This document shows positions 19,541 through 29,078 of a stretch of 64,000 nucleotides of DNA, one piece after another; positions within the stretch are counted from its first letter, which is position 1; every line of letters starts with the position of its first letter. The position numbers were made by a program, and so were the translations under genes. A model generated the notes under the pieces. The model had not been told where the DNA came from. It searched no databases and was given only the letters and a program-made list of their open reading frames with translations. Source of the DNA: Providencia rettgeri (GTDB taxonomy: Bacteria > Pseudomonadota > Gammaproteobacteria > Enterobacterales > Enterobacteriaceae); the NCBI GenBank assembly GCA_900455085.1, contig UGTZ01000001.1:2138501-2202500 (forward strand), given 5' to 3'.

Positions 19541-20391
19541 TTATGGCGCTAAGAAGTTCAGCCAAGCACCAAGGATACCCAAGCCAAAGAAGCCGATAAT
19601 AATCCACAACGCGTTGACTTTACGACGCAACAGCCACATGCAGGCGAAGGTTAGCAATAGCGGGACTAAGCCAGGCATGAGTTGATCAAGGATCATTTGG
19701 ACTGTGGTAATATCTTCAGTGCCCGTTGTTGGGTTTTTGATCCGTGAAACTTCAAGTGGGATATTGACATGTGTCCATTTGTTTACCAATGCCCCCATGA
19801 CAAACAAACCGAGAATGGATGCTCCTTCGGTGAGCTTTTGTAGGAAACCGCCACCAATATCTTGAACAATATCAATCCCTTTTTTGTAGCCATATGAAAC
19901 ACCATAGTAAAGGGTTAATAAACGTACAAGGTTAAACAAAACAAAGAACAGTAGAGGGCCAAGTAAGCTACCTGTCATTGCGATACCGGCACCGAGAGCC
20001 GCAAATACAGGGCGAACAGTTCCCAGAAAATTGGGTCACCAACACCGGCTAATGGCCCCATTAGACCGACTTTGATACCATTTATTGCACCGTCATCAAT
20101 GTCTGCACCATTGGCACGTTGCTCTTCCATTGCCATTGTGACACCCAGAACAGGCGCTGCAACATATGGATGGGTATTGAAAAACTCAAGATGACGTTTA
20201 ATTGCTTGTTTTCTATCATCATTATTTTCAGGATAAAGACGACGAATAACCGGGACCATTGAATAGCAGAAGCCTAGGGCTTGCATACGTTCAAAGTTCC
20301 AAGAACCTTGCAATAGGTTAGACCGTAAAAATACGCCGCGAATATCGCTTTGTGTAAGCTTTTTAGCTGTCGGTTTTGTTATATCTACCAT
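19541..20391 (-). pseudogene. manZ: Mannose PTS EIID component ManZ, frameshifted
   Basis: The N-terminal part (MVDITKPTAKKLTQSDIRGVF ... GVGDPIFW) runs into a wrong frame after FW and stops at 19975. The remainder (AMTGSLLGPLLFFVLFNLVRL ... LLRRKVNALWIIIGFFGLG) is in another frame. Family members read GDPIFWGTVRPVFAALGAG here, so one base is missing from a run of G (CCC at 20022-20024 on the plus strand). With the base restored the gene encodes 283 residues, the E. coli length. EIID and EIIC form the membrane channel. Without it the PTS complex should not assemble. A sequencing error in a homopolymer is the alternative. Confidence 0.88.
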
Positions 20392-20403
20392 TATACGTTC
20401 CTC

Positions 20404-21207
20404 CTAGTCTAGCTCATTATCAAGGTTGTTATTGCTACTATTTCCTTGGGTAACAACAGTTTGTGATTTATTGTATTTTGGACTGAGTTGGATATATAAA
20501 ATAGCCATCACAGTACCGATTACCCCAAGTGCAACTAGGTTGAAGTCAGTAAATGCCGCGGTAACAAAACCTAAGTAGAAGAATGGCATTAAGTAGCCTG
20601 CGCGCATCATATTGATGACCATCGCATAACCGACAACGACAATCATACCACCCGCAATATTAAGACCATCAGTAACAACTTGTGGGATAGAATCCAACAT
20701 TTGTTGTACTTCTGATGTACCAACCGAAATGGCAACAATCAACGCGGGTATTGCGATACGCATCGCTTGCAGTAGTAATGCTGATATATGAATAAAGCCA
20801 ATAGCCGTTAAATTGCCATTGAGGGCGGCTTTATCGGCAGCATGTTGGAATGCAACTGTCACAGTACGAACGATAATGGTTAATACTTGACCAGCTGCTG
20901 CAAGTGGGATGGCAATGGCAATACCTGCACCAATACTTTGACCACCGGCAATGACGAGGATAGTTGAAATAATCGAGGCTAAAGCGGCATCAGGTGCAAC
21001 AGCAGCACCGATATTCATCCACCCAAGTGCGATCATTTCTAATGTACCACCGATGATGATACCCGTTTTCATATCTCCCAGAACGATACCTATAAGCGTA
21101 CAAGCAATGAGGGGACGGTGAAATTGGAATTCATCAAGGATTGATCCCATCCCCGCGATACACGCGACGATAAAGACCATTACTATTTGAACAACGGTAA
21201 GTTCCAT
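20404..21207 (-). CDS. manY: Mannose PTS EIIC component ManY
   Basis: This 267-residue membrane protein matches ManY (266 aa in E. coli): N-terminal MELTVVQIVMVFIVACIAGMGSILDEFQFHRPL, GTLEMIALGWMNIGAAVAPDAALA, GAGIAIAIPLAAAGQ and the PFFYLGFVTAAFT block. It forms the sugar channel together with ManZ for uptake and phosphorylation of mannose, glucose and amino sugars. It is intact, but both flanking genes are frameshifted, so it may be functionless. Gap to manZ is 12 bp, in line with one operon. Confidence 0.95.
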   Translation of the reverse strand: MELTVVQIVMVFIVACIAGMGSILDEFQFHRPLIACTLIGIVLGDMKTGIIIGGTLEMIALGWMNIGAAVAPDAALASIISTILVIAGGQSIGAGIAIAIPLAAAGQVLTIIVRTVTVAFQHAADKAALNGNLTAIGFIHISALLLQAMRIAIPALIVAISVGTSEVQQMLDSIPQVVTDGLNIAGGMIVVVGYAMVINMMRAGYLMPFFYLGFVTAAFTDFNLVALGVIGTVMAILYIQLSPKYNKSQTVVTQGNSSNNNLDNELD

Positions 21208-21287
21208 TGTTTAATCTCCTGTAACCAAAAGTTTTAAAATCTGTTTTGAGTAATGGATTAAAATCAATATAAAAATTGCGATAGAAA

Positions 21288-22255
21288 TTATTTTTTGAGC
21301 TTATTAATCAAGTCCATCATGTAAACTTTGCTATCTGATGAAACTTTCCTGACTTCAAGTTCAATATTTTTGTCGTTCAAATAGTTAAATGCATCAATGT
21401 CTTCTTGGTTGATAGAAACGGCATTTGTAACCATGGTTTTCCCATCATGGTATGCCATGCCACCAATATTCACGGATTTCACGTCAACGCCTTCTTCGAC
21501 GATACGTTTAACATCAGTTGGGTTAGTGAAAAGCAACATAACACGCTCACCGGCATATTTCGGGTTGTTATAAACGCGAATACATTTAGCCACATCGACA
21601 ACATGCGCGGTGACACCTGGTGGTGCGACTTGTTTCAGTAATGTTGAGCGAACTTGGTCTTTAGCCACGTCATCACTGACCACAATAATGCGTTTAACTT
21701 GAGTTTCTTTCGTCCAGCGTGTTGCGACTTGTCCGTGAATTAATCTGTCATCAACACGAGCAAGTGCGATCACCATATGTTCGCCGGGGCCAGCTTTCAC
21801 TGGTGCTGGGGCAGGGGTACTGGCTGCTACAGGAGCGGGTTCTACTTCTACTTCAGCTTCTTTGAATTTAAATGAACGAACTCCCCCGCGTCCTGTTTCA
21901 AGTGCGACAGTGATTAGCTCATTCATAGATGGATCATCATCACGGCACATGAAGGTTTCAACTAACATTGGAACATTCACGCCTGTGATAATGTCATAAT
22001 TACTATTTCATTAACAATGCGACTAGCGGCGTTAAATGGACTGCCTCCCCACGTATCAACAAGGAATAAGACACCCTTTGATGTATCTAAATCAGTTAGC
22101 TTTTGGGTGTACTTATCAAATAGGGTGTCTGCGTTTTCCCCAGGGATAAAATCAATAAACGACACATTTTCTTGTTCGCCTATTAACATCTCGGTTGTTC
22201 GAAGAAGCTGCTCTGCAGCGACTCCGTGTGTACCAATCATAATAGCTATACTCAC
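21288..22255 (-). pseudogene. manX: Mannose PTS EIIAB component ManX, frameshifted
   Basis: The IIA domain (phosphorylated His in IGTHGVAAEQLL) is on one frame to about residue 82, and the rest of IIA, the Pro/Ala linker and the IIB domain (His in DDRLIHGQVATRWTKE) are in another. The break follows NAASRIVNE, where one A is missing from an AAAA run (TTT at 22006-22008 on plus). Restoring it gives a 322-residue ManX (E. coli 323). As read, only a truncated IIA would be made. All active-site residues are otherwise present, so the loss is recent or an assembly error. Confidence 0.88.
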
Positions 22256-22854
22256 TATTTTTCCCTCATAGATAGATAAAACAAAATATCATCTGTTGAT
22301 AAAATGGACACTTAAGTTAGACTCCTTTTTATCAGTTTCCCCTGTAAGATAATTTTAGCTGAATAATTACAAACGTCTCATAATATTCATGAGCTAACTC
22401 ATGGTGTTGTTAGTATCAATTACATTATTAGCATATCATCTCGTATTATCCTAAAAACTTGTTTCGCGTCAGAAAAATAAGAATACATCTAAAAAATGAT
22501 ATTAAATCGCAGTTAGTTGCGGTTTATTTTTATTTGAAAAAATTAATAAACCAAATATTTATATTTTATTGGTATATTGTTTTGTTATAGGTAACAAAAA
22601 TAGCCAAAAAAATAGTGTAATATTGATTTTTAGAGTAAAAAACAACCAAATTTCAATGGGGAACGGTTGTCTCTCCGTCATGTCAAAACAGTCTTTAGCA
22701 CAAAATAGTATGAATTTTGTTTTGATGTGGTTTGTTGAGTATAAGAAAATTAAGTTAATTCAATGAAAAAACTGTGGGTAATTGATTAGTTGAATTGGAC
22801 TATATGGGAAAAGAAGCATAGCAAAACTAGAAAAAACTTTTTAATGCATGCTAA
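22256..22854. promoter_or_regulatory. Intergenic region upstream of manXYZ
   Basis: About 600 bp of AT-rich DNA between manX and the end of sdaA. It must contain the man promoter. Nested half-sites CTCAT..ATGAG..CTCAT lie at 22377-22402, and an Mlc/NagC-like operator is listed separately. A 65-codon TTG-started frame at 22569-22766 shows no domain and no ribosome site and is not called. Confidence 0.4.
22458..22481 (-). promoter_or_regulatory. Possible Mlc/NagC-type operator upstream of manX
   Basis: CTTGTTTCGCGTCAGAAAAATAAG approximates the dyad with TT..TTCGCG..GAAA..AA typical of Mlc/NagC sites, about 205 bp upstream of manX. In E. coli manXYZ is repressed by Mlc, so such a site is expected, but the match is imperfect. 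Confidence 0.35.
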
Positions 22855-22908
22855 AAAAGCACCCTCAAAATACTGTTTAAAGTGATAACAGAATAGAAAA
22901 GGGTGCTT
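22855..22908 (-). terminator. Terminator of sdaA
   Basis: Outer stem AAGCACCCT / AGGGTGCTT with an inner hairpin CTGTT / AACAG; on the minus strand it ends in six T. Confidence 0.8.
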
Positions 22909-22929
22909 AAGGATTAAATGATAATAAAA

Positions 22930-24294
22930 TTAGTCACATTGTACTTTGATGGCTAACCCACCTCGGGATGTCTCACGATATTTTGCATTCATGTCTTTCC
23001 CTGTTTCATACATAGTTTCAATGACTTTATCAAGTGAAACTCGTGGTTCGCTTGTTCTGCGTAGAGCCATACGTGTGGCATTTACCGCTTTAACAGATGC
23101 GATTGCATTTCGTTCAATGCAAGGAACTTGTACTTGGCCAGCGACAGGGTCACAAGTTAAACCTAAATTGTGCTCCATGCCGATTTCAGCAGCAATACAC
23201 ACTTGCTCAGGGCTACCACCGAATAATTCGGCCAAGCCAGCCGCGGCCATCGAACATGCCACACCGACTTCACCTTGGCAGCCAACTTCAGCACCTGATA
23301 TGGACGCATTCATTTTGTATAAAATACCAATAGCACCGGAAGCTAAGAAATAGCGCATATATAACTCAGGCGTTACAGGTTCTATACAATGATTATAGTA
23401 AGCTAATACGGCAGGTACGATACCACATGCACCGTTAGTCGGGGCTGTGACAACGCGACCACCTGCAGCATTTTCCTCATTTACGGCTAAGGCATACATA
23501 TTGATCAGGTCAACCACATTCATTGGGTCATTAGATAGCTTACTTGATGAAGTCACCATTCGGTTAAGTGCCGGTGCGCGACGAGGTACTCGTAATGGGC
23601 CCGGTAAAACACCTTCGGTATTTAAACCACGCTCGATACAGGCTTGCATGGTATGCCATACATCAGCAAAATAGGCTTCAATTTCTTCTTTGGTATGAAG
23701 GTCTAACTCGTTTTTCATCATTAAGCTAGAAATAGAAAGGCCGGATTTTTTGCAATTTAATAGTAGCTCTTCCGCGGAATTAAATGGATAAGAGACGGGT
23801 TTGCTATCAAGCGTTGATTCGCCAAAATGCTCTGCATCGACAATGAAACCACCACCAATGGAATAATAGGTTTTGGTGTAAATTTCATCATTATCGGCAA
23901 AAGCATGAATGGTCATGCCATTTTCGTGTAATGGCAGGTTATCTTGACGAAAATTCATGCCACCCTCATTAGGGAAGTCAACGACTTGAAGGCCATTTGC
24001 TAATGATAACTTTTCTGTTTCTTCTACATTCTTGATAAAAGTTGGGATGGATTCAATGTCGACAGTGGCAGGCAAATTACCTGCTAGCCCCATAATAATG
24101 GCGATATCAGTATGGTGCCCTTTTCCAGTAAGCGATAATGATCCATAAACATCCACTGAAATACGAGTGACGTTAGGTAATAAATTTTTGCTTACTAAAT
24201 CATCGACAAATTCTTTCCCAGCTTTCATTGGACCAACGGTATGAGAGCTTGAAGGGCCTATGCCCACTTTAAACATGTCGAAAACGCTTATCAC
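22930..24294 (-). CDS. sdaA: L-serine ammonia-lyase (L-serine dehydratase)
   Basis: This 454-residue protein equals E. coli SdaA in length. It has the beta domain (ISVFDMFKVGIGPSSSHTVGPMKAG) and the alpha domain with the 4Fe-4S ligand cysteines (GACGIVPAVLAYY, CIAAEIGMEHNLGLTCDPVAG, PCIERNA). It converts L-serine to pyruvate and ammonia. The placement next to nudL and pabB matches E. coli sdaA rather than sdaB. Read on the minus strand it follows nudL after a ~280-bp gap and has its own terminator. Confidence 0.95.
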   Translation of the reverse strand: MISVFDMFKVGIGPSSSHTVGPMKAGKEFVDDLVSKNLLPNVTRISVDVYGSLSLTGKGHHTDIAIIMGLAGNLPATVDIESIPTFIKNVEETEKLSLANGLQVVDFPNEGGMNFRQDNLPLHENGMTIHAFADNDEIYTKTYYSIGGGFIVDAEHFGESTLDSKPVSYPFNSAEELLLNCKKSGLSISSLMMKNELDLHTKEEIEAYFADVWHTMQACIERGLNTEGVLPGPLRVPRRAPALNRMVTSSSKLSNDPMNVVDLINMYALAVNEENAAGGRVVTAPTNGACGIVPAVLAYYNHCIEPVTPELYMRYFLASGAIGILYKMNASISGAEVGCQGEVGVACSMAAAGLAELFGGSPEQVCIAAEIGMEHNLGLTCDPVAGQVQVPCIERNAIASVKAVNATRMALRRTSEPRVSLDKVIETMYETGKDMNAKYRETSRGGLAIKVQCD

Positions 24295-24574
24295 GCAGGA
24301 CTCCTTAAAAAAAAGATGAAAATGTAGTGCATTATTTTAAAAGGCGCTACTTTACTGTTATTTAGTAGTGTTAACCAGTAAGTTTAAAGTATTTTTTGAA
24401 ATAAGGTAGTTGCTGAAGGGTAATTGATTGTAAATAGCACAAAATGTCTGTGATATGGCTAAAAAAACAACATGTGGTAGAGGTATATTTTGTCATATAT
24501 GACGCGATATCTTGTCACCTTAAATAGATTTTACTGCAATAGTGGCATTGTATGGTGAAAAGTTGTGTTAGCCA

Positions 24575-25135
24575 TTAATCTAACTGCAAGGCAAGTTGGT
24601 GAATAATCGAAGCGGTTAATCCCCAAACTAAATGGCCTTTATACCAATAAAAAAAGATGCGGTTATGCTGTCCTGAACGCTTAATATCGACATATTTATG
24701 ATGTTGCAATGAAAGCGCATCAAACAATGGAACTTCAAAGATATCAGCGACTTCACTGGGGTTAGCCTGATATTGAATATTATTTGGTACTAGCCCAACA
24801 ATTGGCGTAACTTCATAACCACCATAACTTTGTAAAGGGCTTAACTGACCCAGTACGGTGACTTTTTCCGGTGGGATGGCGACTTCTTCATAAGCTTCAC
24901 GTAAAGCGGTATTCACAAGCGTTCCATCCTCTGGGTCACTAGCCCCCCCAGGAAAGGCGACTTGGCCTGCATGGGAGCGTAAAAAAGGAGACCTTTGGGT
25001 GAGAAGTAATGTTGGGTTTGGTTTATTGATAATGGGTAAAAGAACAGCCGCCGATTTACCCGCCTTAGCTTCAAATTGGCGGGTAGCCGGTAAAGTAAAC
25101 TGAAAACGATTGATAAAGTTATTCAGTTCAGTCAT
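24575..25135 (-). CDS. nudL: CoA pyrophosphatase, Nudix hydrolase NudL
   Basis: This 186-residue protein carries the Nudix box GGASDPEDGTLVNTALREAYEEV (G-5x-E-7x-REUXEE pattern, with the CoA-specific upstream region LLTQRSPFLRSHAGQVAFPGG). It hydrolyses CoA and derivatives to phosphopantetheine and 3',5'-ADP. The start overlaps the end of pabB by 8 bp, so translation is probably coupled. The order pabB-nudL-sdaA is as in E. coli. Confidence 0.95.
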   Translation of the reverse strand: MTELNNFINRFQFTLPATRQFEAKAGKSAAVLLPIINKPNPTLLLTQRSPFLRSHAGQVAFPGGASDPEDGTLVNTALREAYEEVAIPPEKVTVLGQLSPLQSYGGYEVTPIVGLVPNNIQYQANPSEVADIFEVPLFDALSLQHHKYVDIKRSGQHNRIFFYWYKGHLVWGLTASIIHQLALQLD

Positions 25136-26498
25136 CGTTATTGAGTGCTCCTAATAAAGGTAAGATCAGGCTTAATTTATCAAAGGTTTCTTGATACTCT
25201 TTGTCTGCTTGGCTATCGGCAACAATACCACCGCCAGCCCAACAATAAACCTGTTTTTTATATGTCAGTAAAGTACGAATAGTAATATTGCTATCCATAT
25301 TGCCATTGAAACTAATATAGCCTATTGCTCCACAATAGCCATGTCGGCGATGGGGTTCTAATTCTTCAATTATCTCCATTGCACGGACTTTCGGTGCGCC
25401 GGTTATTGACCCGCCAGGAAAACACGCTCGTAATAAATCAGTTGCACGGTATTGGCTATCTAACTTTGCCGTAACGGTACTAACCAGATGATGTACTGCC
25501 GGGAAAGCTTCAACAGCAAATAACTCAGGAACACTGACCGTACCCGGTTTGGCGACGCGGCCAATATCATTACGCAGCAAGTCGACAATCATTAAGTTCT
25601 CTGCGCGATCTTTTACTGAATTAGACAATTTTGCTACTTGAGCAAGGTCATCTTGTTCATTGTCTAAGCGCGGAAGCGTTCCTTTGATTGGGCGGGTTTG
25701 AATATCTCCATCTTGCAAAAAGATAAAGCGTTCAGGTGAAATACTGATAACCGCATTTTCGGGAAGACGTATAAAAGAAGAGAAGGGAGCACCATTGCGA
25801 TCAAGTAGTGCTAAAAATGCATTCCATTCATCCCCTTTATACTTGGCTTTAAATCTTTGCGCTAAATTGATTTGGTAGCAATCACCATTACGTAAATATT
25901 CATGGATGCGCGCAATATTATGATGATATGCCTCTTCTGACATATTGGATTGCCATGCAGAGGTTAATTGAAATTTGTTTTTACGTGGCCTTTTTTGGTT
26001 GTTTAGCCAAGCTAACCGAGCATCAACATCATCATAACTAATTAATGTAGTGGTTTTATCATGATGATCAACAATGAGAGCCCACAAGTAGATGCCAACT
26101 GCCATGTCTGGAAACTGTAGCTCTGTGGTCGAAATTTCAGGTAATTTTTCAATGCGGTGCCCTAAATCGTAACTCCAAAGGCCGAGAGCCCCCCCGTTGA
26201 AGGGGCTCTCATTATCTTCCTGGCGTTTCGGTTGGTATTTATCCAGCAATCCTTGAAGGAGTTCAAAAGGGTCTGACTCAGAAACGAGAGAGGCGTGATT
26301 TTGTTCTGTAATAGTTGTTTTAAGCTGATAAGTAGTCAGTGTGGCAATCGGGTCAGCAACGATAATATCAAAGCGATTATGTGAGTGTTTTGCATTACCT
26401 GAATGTAATAACATCGCCCATGGCAGGTGTGCCAATGGGGTAAAATAATCAATGGCTGCATTTGGGCTATAAGGTAGTTGGATTTTTTTGATAACCAT
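25128..26498 (-). CDS. pabB: Aminodeoxychorismate synthase component I
   Basis: The 456-residue product has the chorismate-utilising domain with AHLPWAMLLHSG near the N-terminus, SGDCYQINLAQRF (here RNGDCYQINLAQR), PIKGTLPR, DRAENLMIVDLLRNDIGRV, FPGGSITGAPKVRAMEIIEELEP and the closing GGGIVADSQADKEYQETFDK. With PabA it makes 4-amino-4-deoxychorismate on the path to folate. The start at 26498 (MVIKKIQLPYS) gives a family-like length; the frame opens at 26531. It overlaps nudL and is divergent from yoaH. Confidence 0.95.
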   Translation of the reverse strand: MVIKKIQLPYSPNAAIDYFTPLAHLPWAMLLHSGNAKHSHNRFDIIVADPIATLTTYQLKTTITEQNHASLVSESDPFELLQGLLDKYQPKRQEDNESPFNGGALGLWSYDLGHRIEKLPEISTTELQFPDMAVGIYLWALIVDHHDKTTTLISYDDVDARLAWLNNQKRPRKNKFQLTSAWQSNMSEEAYHHNIARIHEYLRNGDCYQINLAQRFKAKYKGDEWNAFLALLDRNGAPFSSFIRLPENAVISISPERFIFLQDGDIQTRPIKGTLPRLDNEQDDLAQVAKLSNSVKDRAENLMIVDLLRNDIGRVAKPGTVSVPELFAVEAFPAVHHLVSTVTAKLDSQYRATDLLRACFPGGSITGAPKVRAMEIIEELEPHRRHGYCGAIGYISFNGNMDSNITIRTLLTYKKQVYCWAGGGIVADSQADKEYQETFDKLSLILPLLGALNNDD

Positions 26499-26622
26499 AA
26501 TGATGAGTTTAAATTTCCGCAAGTGAATCAATACAGATTAACATATATTCTTATCTTAATAGTCGAAGAAATGTTAAAATCTTAATCATTGATTTTAGTC
26601 TTTTATTCATGAGGTTTAAACC

Positions 26623-26802
26623 ATGTTTTCTGGTATGCCAGCACTTAATCACGAAGAACAGCAAGAAGCTGTTGAAAAAATTCATCAATTGATGGCGGAA
26701 GGTATGAGTAGTGGTGAGGCGATTGCAATAGTCGCTCATGAAATTAGAGAAAAGCACCAAGGTAAAGAACAGATCCACGTTCGTTTCGATGATGAAAATT
26801 AA
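26623..26802 (+). CDS. yoaH: UPF0181 protein YoaH
   Basis: A 59-residue protein, the length of E. coli YoaH, with the family pattern [40 protein letters not shown] and a terminal acidic VRFDDEN. The start has a GAGG site 8 bp upstream. It is divergent from pabB as in E. coli. Function is unknown. An antisense frame of similar length at 26551-26778 is a shadow. Confidence 0.93.
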   Translation: MFSGMPALNHEEQQEAVEKIHQLMAEGMSSGEAIAIVAHEIREKHQGKEQIHVRFDDEN

Positions 26803-26982
26803 TAATTTATAAACATACTATTAACATTCATGCATAAATCTGATAGATTAATATTAGTTAAGTCATTCTATTTATCAATGAAGACTAGATAATAACCAGA
26901 AGATAACTGGTATCTGGTAGGCTGAAATAAGCCGCTAAACTAATCAAAAATCTTTACCTAGTAATAGGTATCGGAGGATGGT

Positions 26983-27348
26983 ATGGAAGCGAATCGAAAA
27001 ATTGCTGTAATTTTAGGTGCTTGTGCTCTGGTTTTTAGTTCTTTTGCGTTAAGCGCAAATAATGAAGAAGGCAAAGCTGCGCCTTTCGTCAGCTGTGGTA
27101 CGTTAACTGAACCACAAATTGCAGCACAGGTGAAAAGTGACTTTATGCATAATCGTTTGCCTCGTTGGACAGATGAAAAAGCGGCTTTAGGCAAAAAAGC
27201 GGTTGCTTGGGTCAATGATGGTGAAGTCACTAAAACTGAAACAGGTTACACCGTACCGCTGGTTGTTCGAGGTGCAAAATCCGATTTGCATTATTCAGTT
27301 GCGGTAGACTGCCAAAATAATACCGTGACATATAATACAACTAAATAA
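26983..27348 (+). CDS. yebF: Secreted protein YebF
   Basis: This 121-residue protein has a signal peptide (VILGACALVFSSFALSAN) and the mature YebF fold: two cysteines (VSCGTL and VDCQNN) that form the disulfide, NRLPRWTDEK, AVAWVN and VPLVVRGAKSDLHYSV. E. coli YebF is exported through the inner membrane by Sec and released to the medium via porins; it is related in fold to the colicin M immunity protein. It lies next to yoaH and holE. Confidence 0.92.
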   Translation: MEANRKIAVILGACALVFSSFALSANNEEGKAAPFVSCGTLTEPQIAAQVKSDFMHNRLPRWTDEKAALGKKAVAWVNDGEVTKTETGYTVPLVVRGAKSDLHYSVAVDCQNNTVTYNTTK

Positions 27349-27365
27349 ATTTTTTATTGAATATC

Positions 27366-27396
27366 AAGGGATAACCATTAAGGTTATCCCTTTTTT
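27366..27396 (+). terminator. Terminator of yebF
   Basis: Perfect 11-bp stem AAGGGATAACC / GGTTATCCCTT, 5-nt loop, T-tail; also faces the end of holE and may act both ways. Confidence 0.9.
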
Positions 27397-27424
27397 GTGT
27401 CATTTTTTCTGTGTATCCGTGAGC

Positions 27425-27658
27425 CTAGCGATTACGTGGTTCATAAGGCATACGAGCAAAATTTTGTGACAGTTGGCGGTAGTAGTATACTAATCGCTCT
27501 CTGAAATAGTCCCTTAAGTGTTCAGGTTGTTCTCGCTCAACAGCTTCAGCAATGATGGCAATGTTATAGCGTTCTTTAAATGCAACACCAGAAGCCAAAA
27601 GGTCGACATTGACCTTATCCATTTCATCTTTAGGCAATAAAGCAAGGTTGTGACTCAT
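27425..27658 (-). CDS. holE: DNA polymerase III theta subunit
   Basis: This 77-residue protein has the HolE hallmark [43 protein letters not shown], matching E. coli theta (76 aa) closely, including the conserved basic C-terminus (YEPRNR). Theta binds the epsilon proofreading subunit in the polymerase III core and stabilises it. It lies next to yebF as in E. coli and is convergent with it. Confidence 0.96.
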   Translation of the reverse strand: MSHNLALLPKDEMDKVNVDLLASGVAFKERYNIAIIAEAVEREQPEHLRDYFRERLVYYYRQLSQNFARMPYEPRNR

Positions 27659-27948
27659 ATTTGATCTCTACGGTTAAATTCATACCTTATTATTGTAACT
27701 GGATAATGAGAAAAAATCTCATTACATTAATTGTAATAATAAAAATAAGAGTTAAATTTATCTATTTATATATTTAGCTATTAATAGAAAAACAGGGAAA
27801 GATAATGAGATTGATTATTATTGTTTTTAACAAAAGTTATTAATTATCAGTGAATTGGATTTTTTTGTTTTAAGATTGTTTTAGGGTTTTAATTATTGTA
27901 ATACTGTGCATAATATACGCATGAATGATTAACCGATAAGGCTTAAAT

Positions 27949-28452
27949 ATGTTAACTACAGATATGGTCAAAAAATTAAACGAGCAATTAAATCTTGAGT
28001 TTTATTCTGCAAATCTCTATTTGCAAATGAGTGCTTGGTGTAGTGATAAAGGCTATGAAGGCGCTGCAGCGTTCTTAAAAGCACACTCACAAGAGGAAAT
28101 GGAACATATGCAGCGTTTATTTGATTATCTTAGTGACACTGGGGCGTTGCCACTGTTAGGGCAAATTGCTGCGCCGCCCGTTGATTTCAAATCAATTAGT
28201 GATGTATTCACCCAAACTTATGAACATGAGCAATTAATTACTCGTGAAATTAATAAATTGGCTCATTTAGCAATGACAATACAAGATTATTCTACATTTA
28301 ATTTCTTACAATGGTATGTTGCAGAGCAACATGAAGAAGAGAAATTATTTAAATCAGTACTGGATAAACTGGATATGGTGGGTGAGTCTGGTAAAGCACT
28401 ATTCTTGTTAGATAAAGATTTGAAAAACCTGTCTGCGGCAACGCATGTCTAA
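27949..28452 (+). CDS. ftnA: Non-heme bacterial ferritin
   Basis: This 167-residue protein has the ferritin four-helix bundle. Diiron-site residues are seen in [14 protein letters not shown] (Glu), [17 protein letters not shown] (Glu and His) and [17 protein letters not shown], with [23 protein letters not shown] downstream. It assembles into a 24-mer that stores iron. It is monocistronic with a terminator. Its locus near yobA-yebZ-yebY is as in E. coli. Confidence 0.96.
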   Translation: MLTTDMVKKLNEQLNLEFYSANLYLQMSAWCSDKGYEGAAAFLKAHSQEEMEHMQRLFDYLSDTGALPLLGQIAAPPVDFKSISDVFTQTYEHEQLITREINKLAHLAMTIQDYSTFNFLQWYVAEQHEEEKLFKSVLDKLDMVGESGKALFLLDKDLKNLSAATHV

Positions 28453-28517
28453 TCTACACACCAGTAAGTAGATAGAAATCTAGTTTTTCTCCCTACTTGA
28501 TGCATAAAGACCTCTCT

Positions 28518-28566
28518 AGGCTTATGGGCATGAATTCTGTAATTCAATGTTCATAAGTCTTTTTCT
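28518..28566 (+). terminator. Terminator of ftnA
   Basis: Long, slightly imperfect hairpin (AGGCTTATGGGCATGAATT against AATTCAATGTTCATAAGTCT) with a T5 tail. Confidence 0.75.
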
Positions 28567-28690
28567 TTTCATTTTGTGTGAAAACTCACAGGATAGGCCG
28601 ATAAAACCCATTTTTAAGCGGTAAAATGGTTTGTTTTCCGTATAATGATTGGCAATTATTCTAAATTCACCTGCAAATTAAGAGGTTACT

Positions 28691-29077
28691 ATGCCAATTA
28701 ACCCTATTAAATCTTCATGGCGCAAACTTAGCGCTGTCGCCGTTCTATTTTTAGGCATGTCTTTCCAACAAGCATTTGCCCATGCACATTTAAAAGACCA
28801 GCTTCCTGCTGAAGGTACGGCAGTGGAGCAAGCGCCAGAGTCAATCTCATTAAGCTTTTCTGAAGGTATCGAAGTTAATTTCACTAAGGTCAGTATTATC
28901 GGGCCTGAAAATAAAATAGTGAAAACCGGTAAAGCAACGTTAGACCCGAGTAACGACACAAAAGTGGTCGTTCCTGTGGAAGACAAGCTCATTGCTGGGA
29001 AATATGATGTTAATTGGAGCGTCGTTTCTGTCGACGGACACAAAACAAAAGGAACGTATAGCTTTACAGTGAAATAA
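28691..29077 (+). CDS. yobA: CopC-family periplasmic copper-binding protein YobA
   Basis: This 128-residue protein has a signal peptide ending FAHA, so the mature N-terminus is HAHLKDQLPA, the CopC copper ligand arrangement (His1 after cleavage, distal His in SVDGHKTKGTYSF). CopC proteins bind Cu2+ in the periplasm. It is followed with a single-base gap by yebZ (CopD-like), an operon as in E. coli. The role in copper uptake or tolerance is inferred from family. Confidence 0.92.
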   Translation: MPINPIKSSWRKLSAVAVLFLGMSFQQAFAHAHLKDQLPAEGTAVEQAPESISLSFSEGIEVNFTKVSIIGPENKIVKTGKATLDPSNDTKVVVPVEDKLIAGKYDVNWSVVSVDGHKTKGTYSFTVK

Positions 29078-29078
29078 T

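Noticed and set aside
21970..22015. manX break as a programmed frameshift
   Set aside because: No slippery heptamer or known programmed shift in manX; simple loss of one A explains it.
22569..22766. 65-codon plus-strand ORF upstream of manX
   Set aside because: TTG start, no ribosome site, no recognised domain, AT-rich intergenic DNA.
26551..26778. 75-codon minus-strand ORF
   Set aside because: Overlaps yoaH, which is a clear family match on the plus strand.
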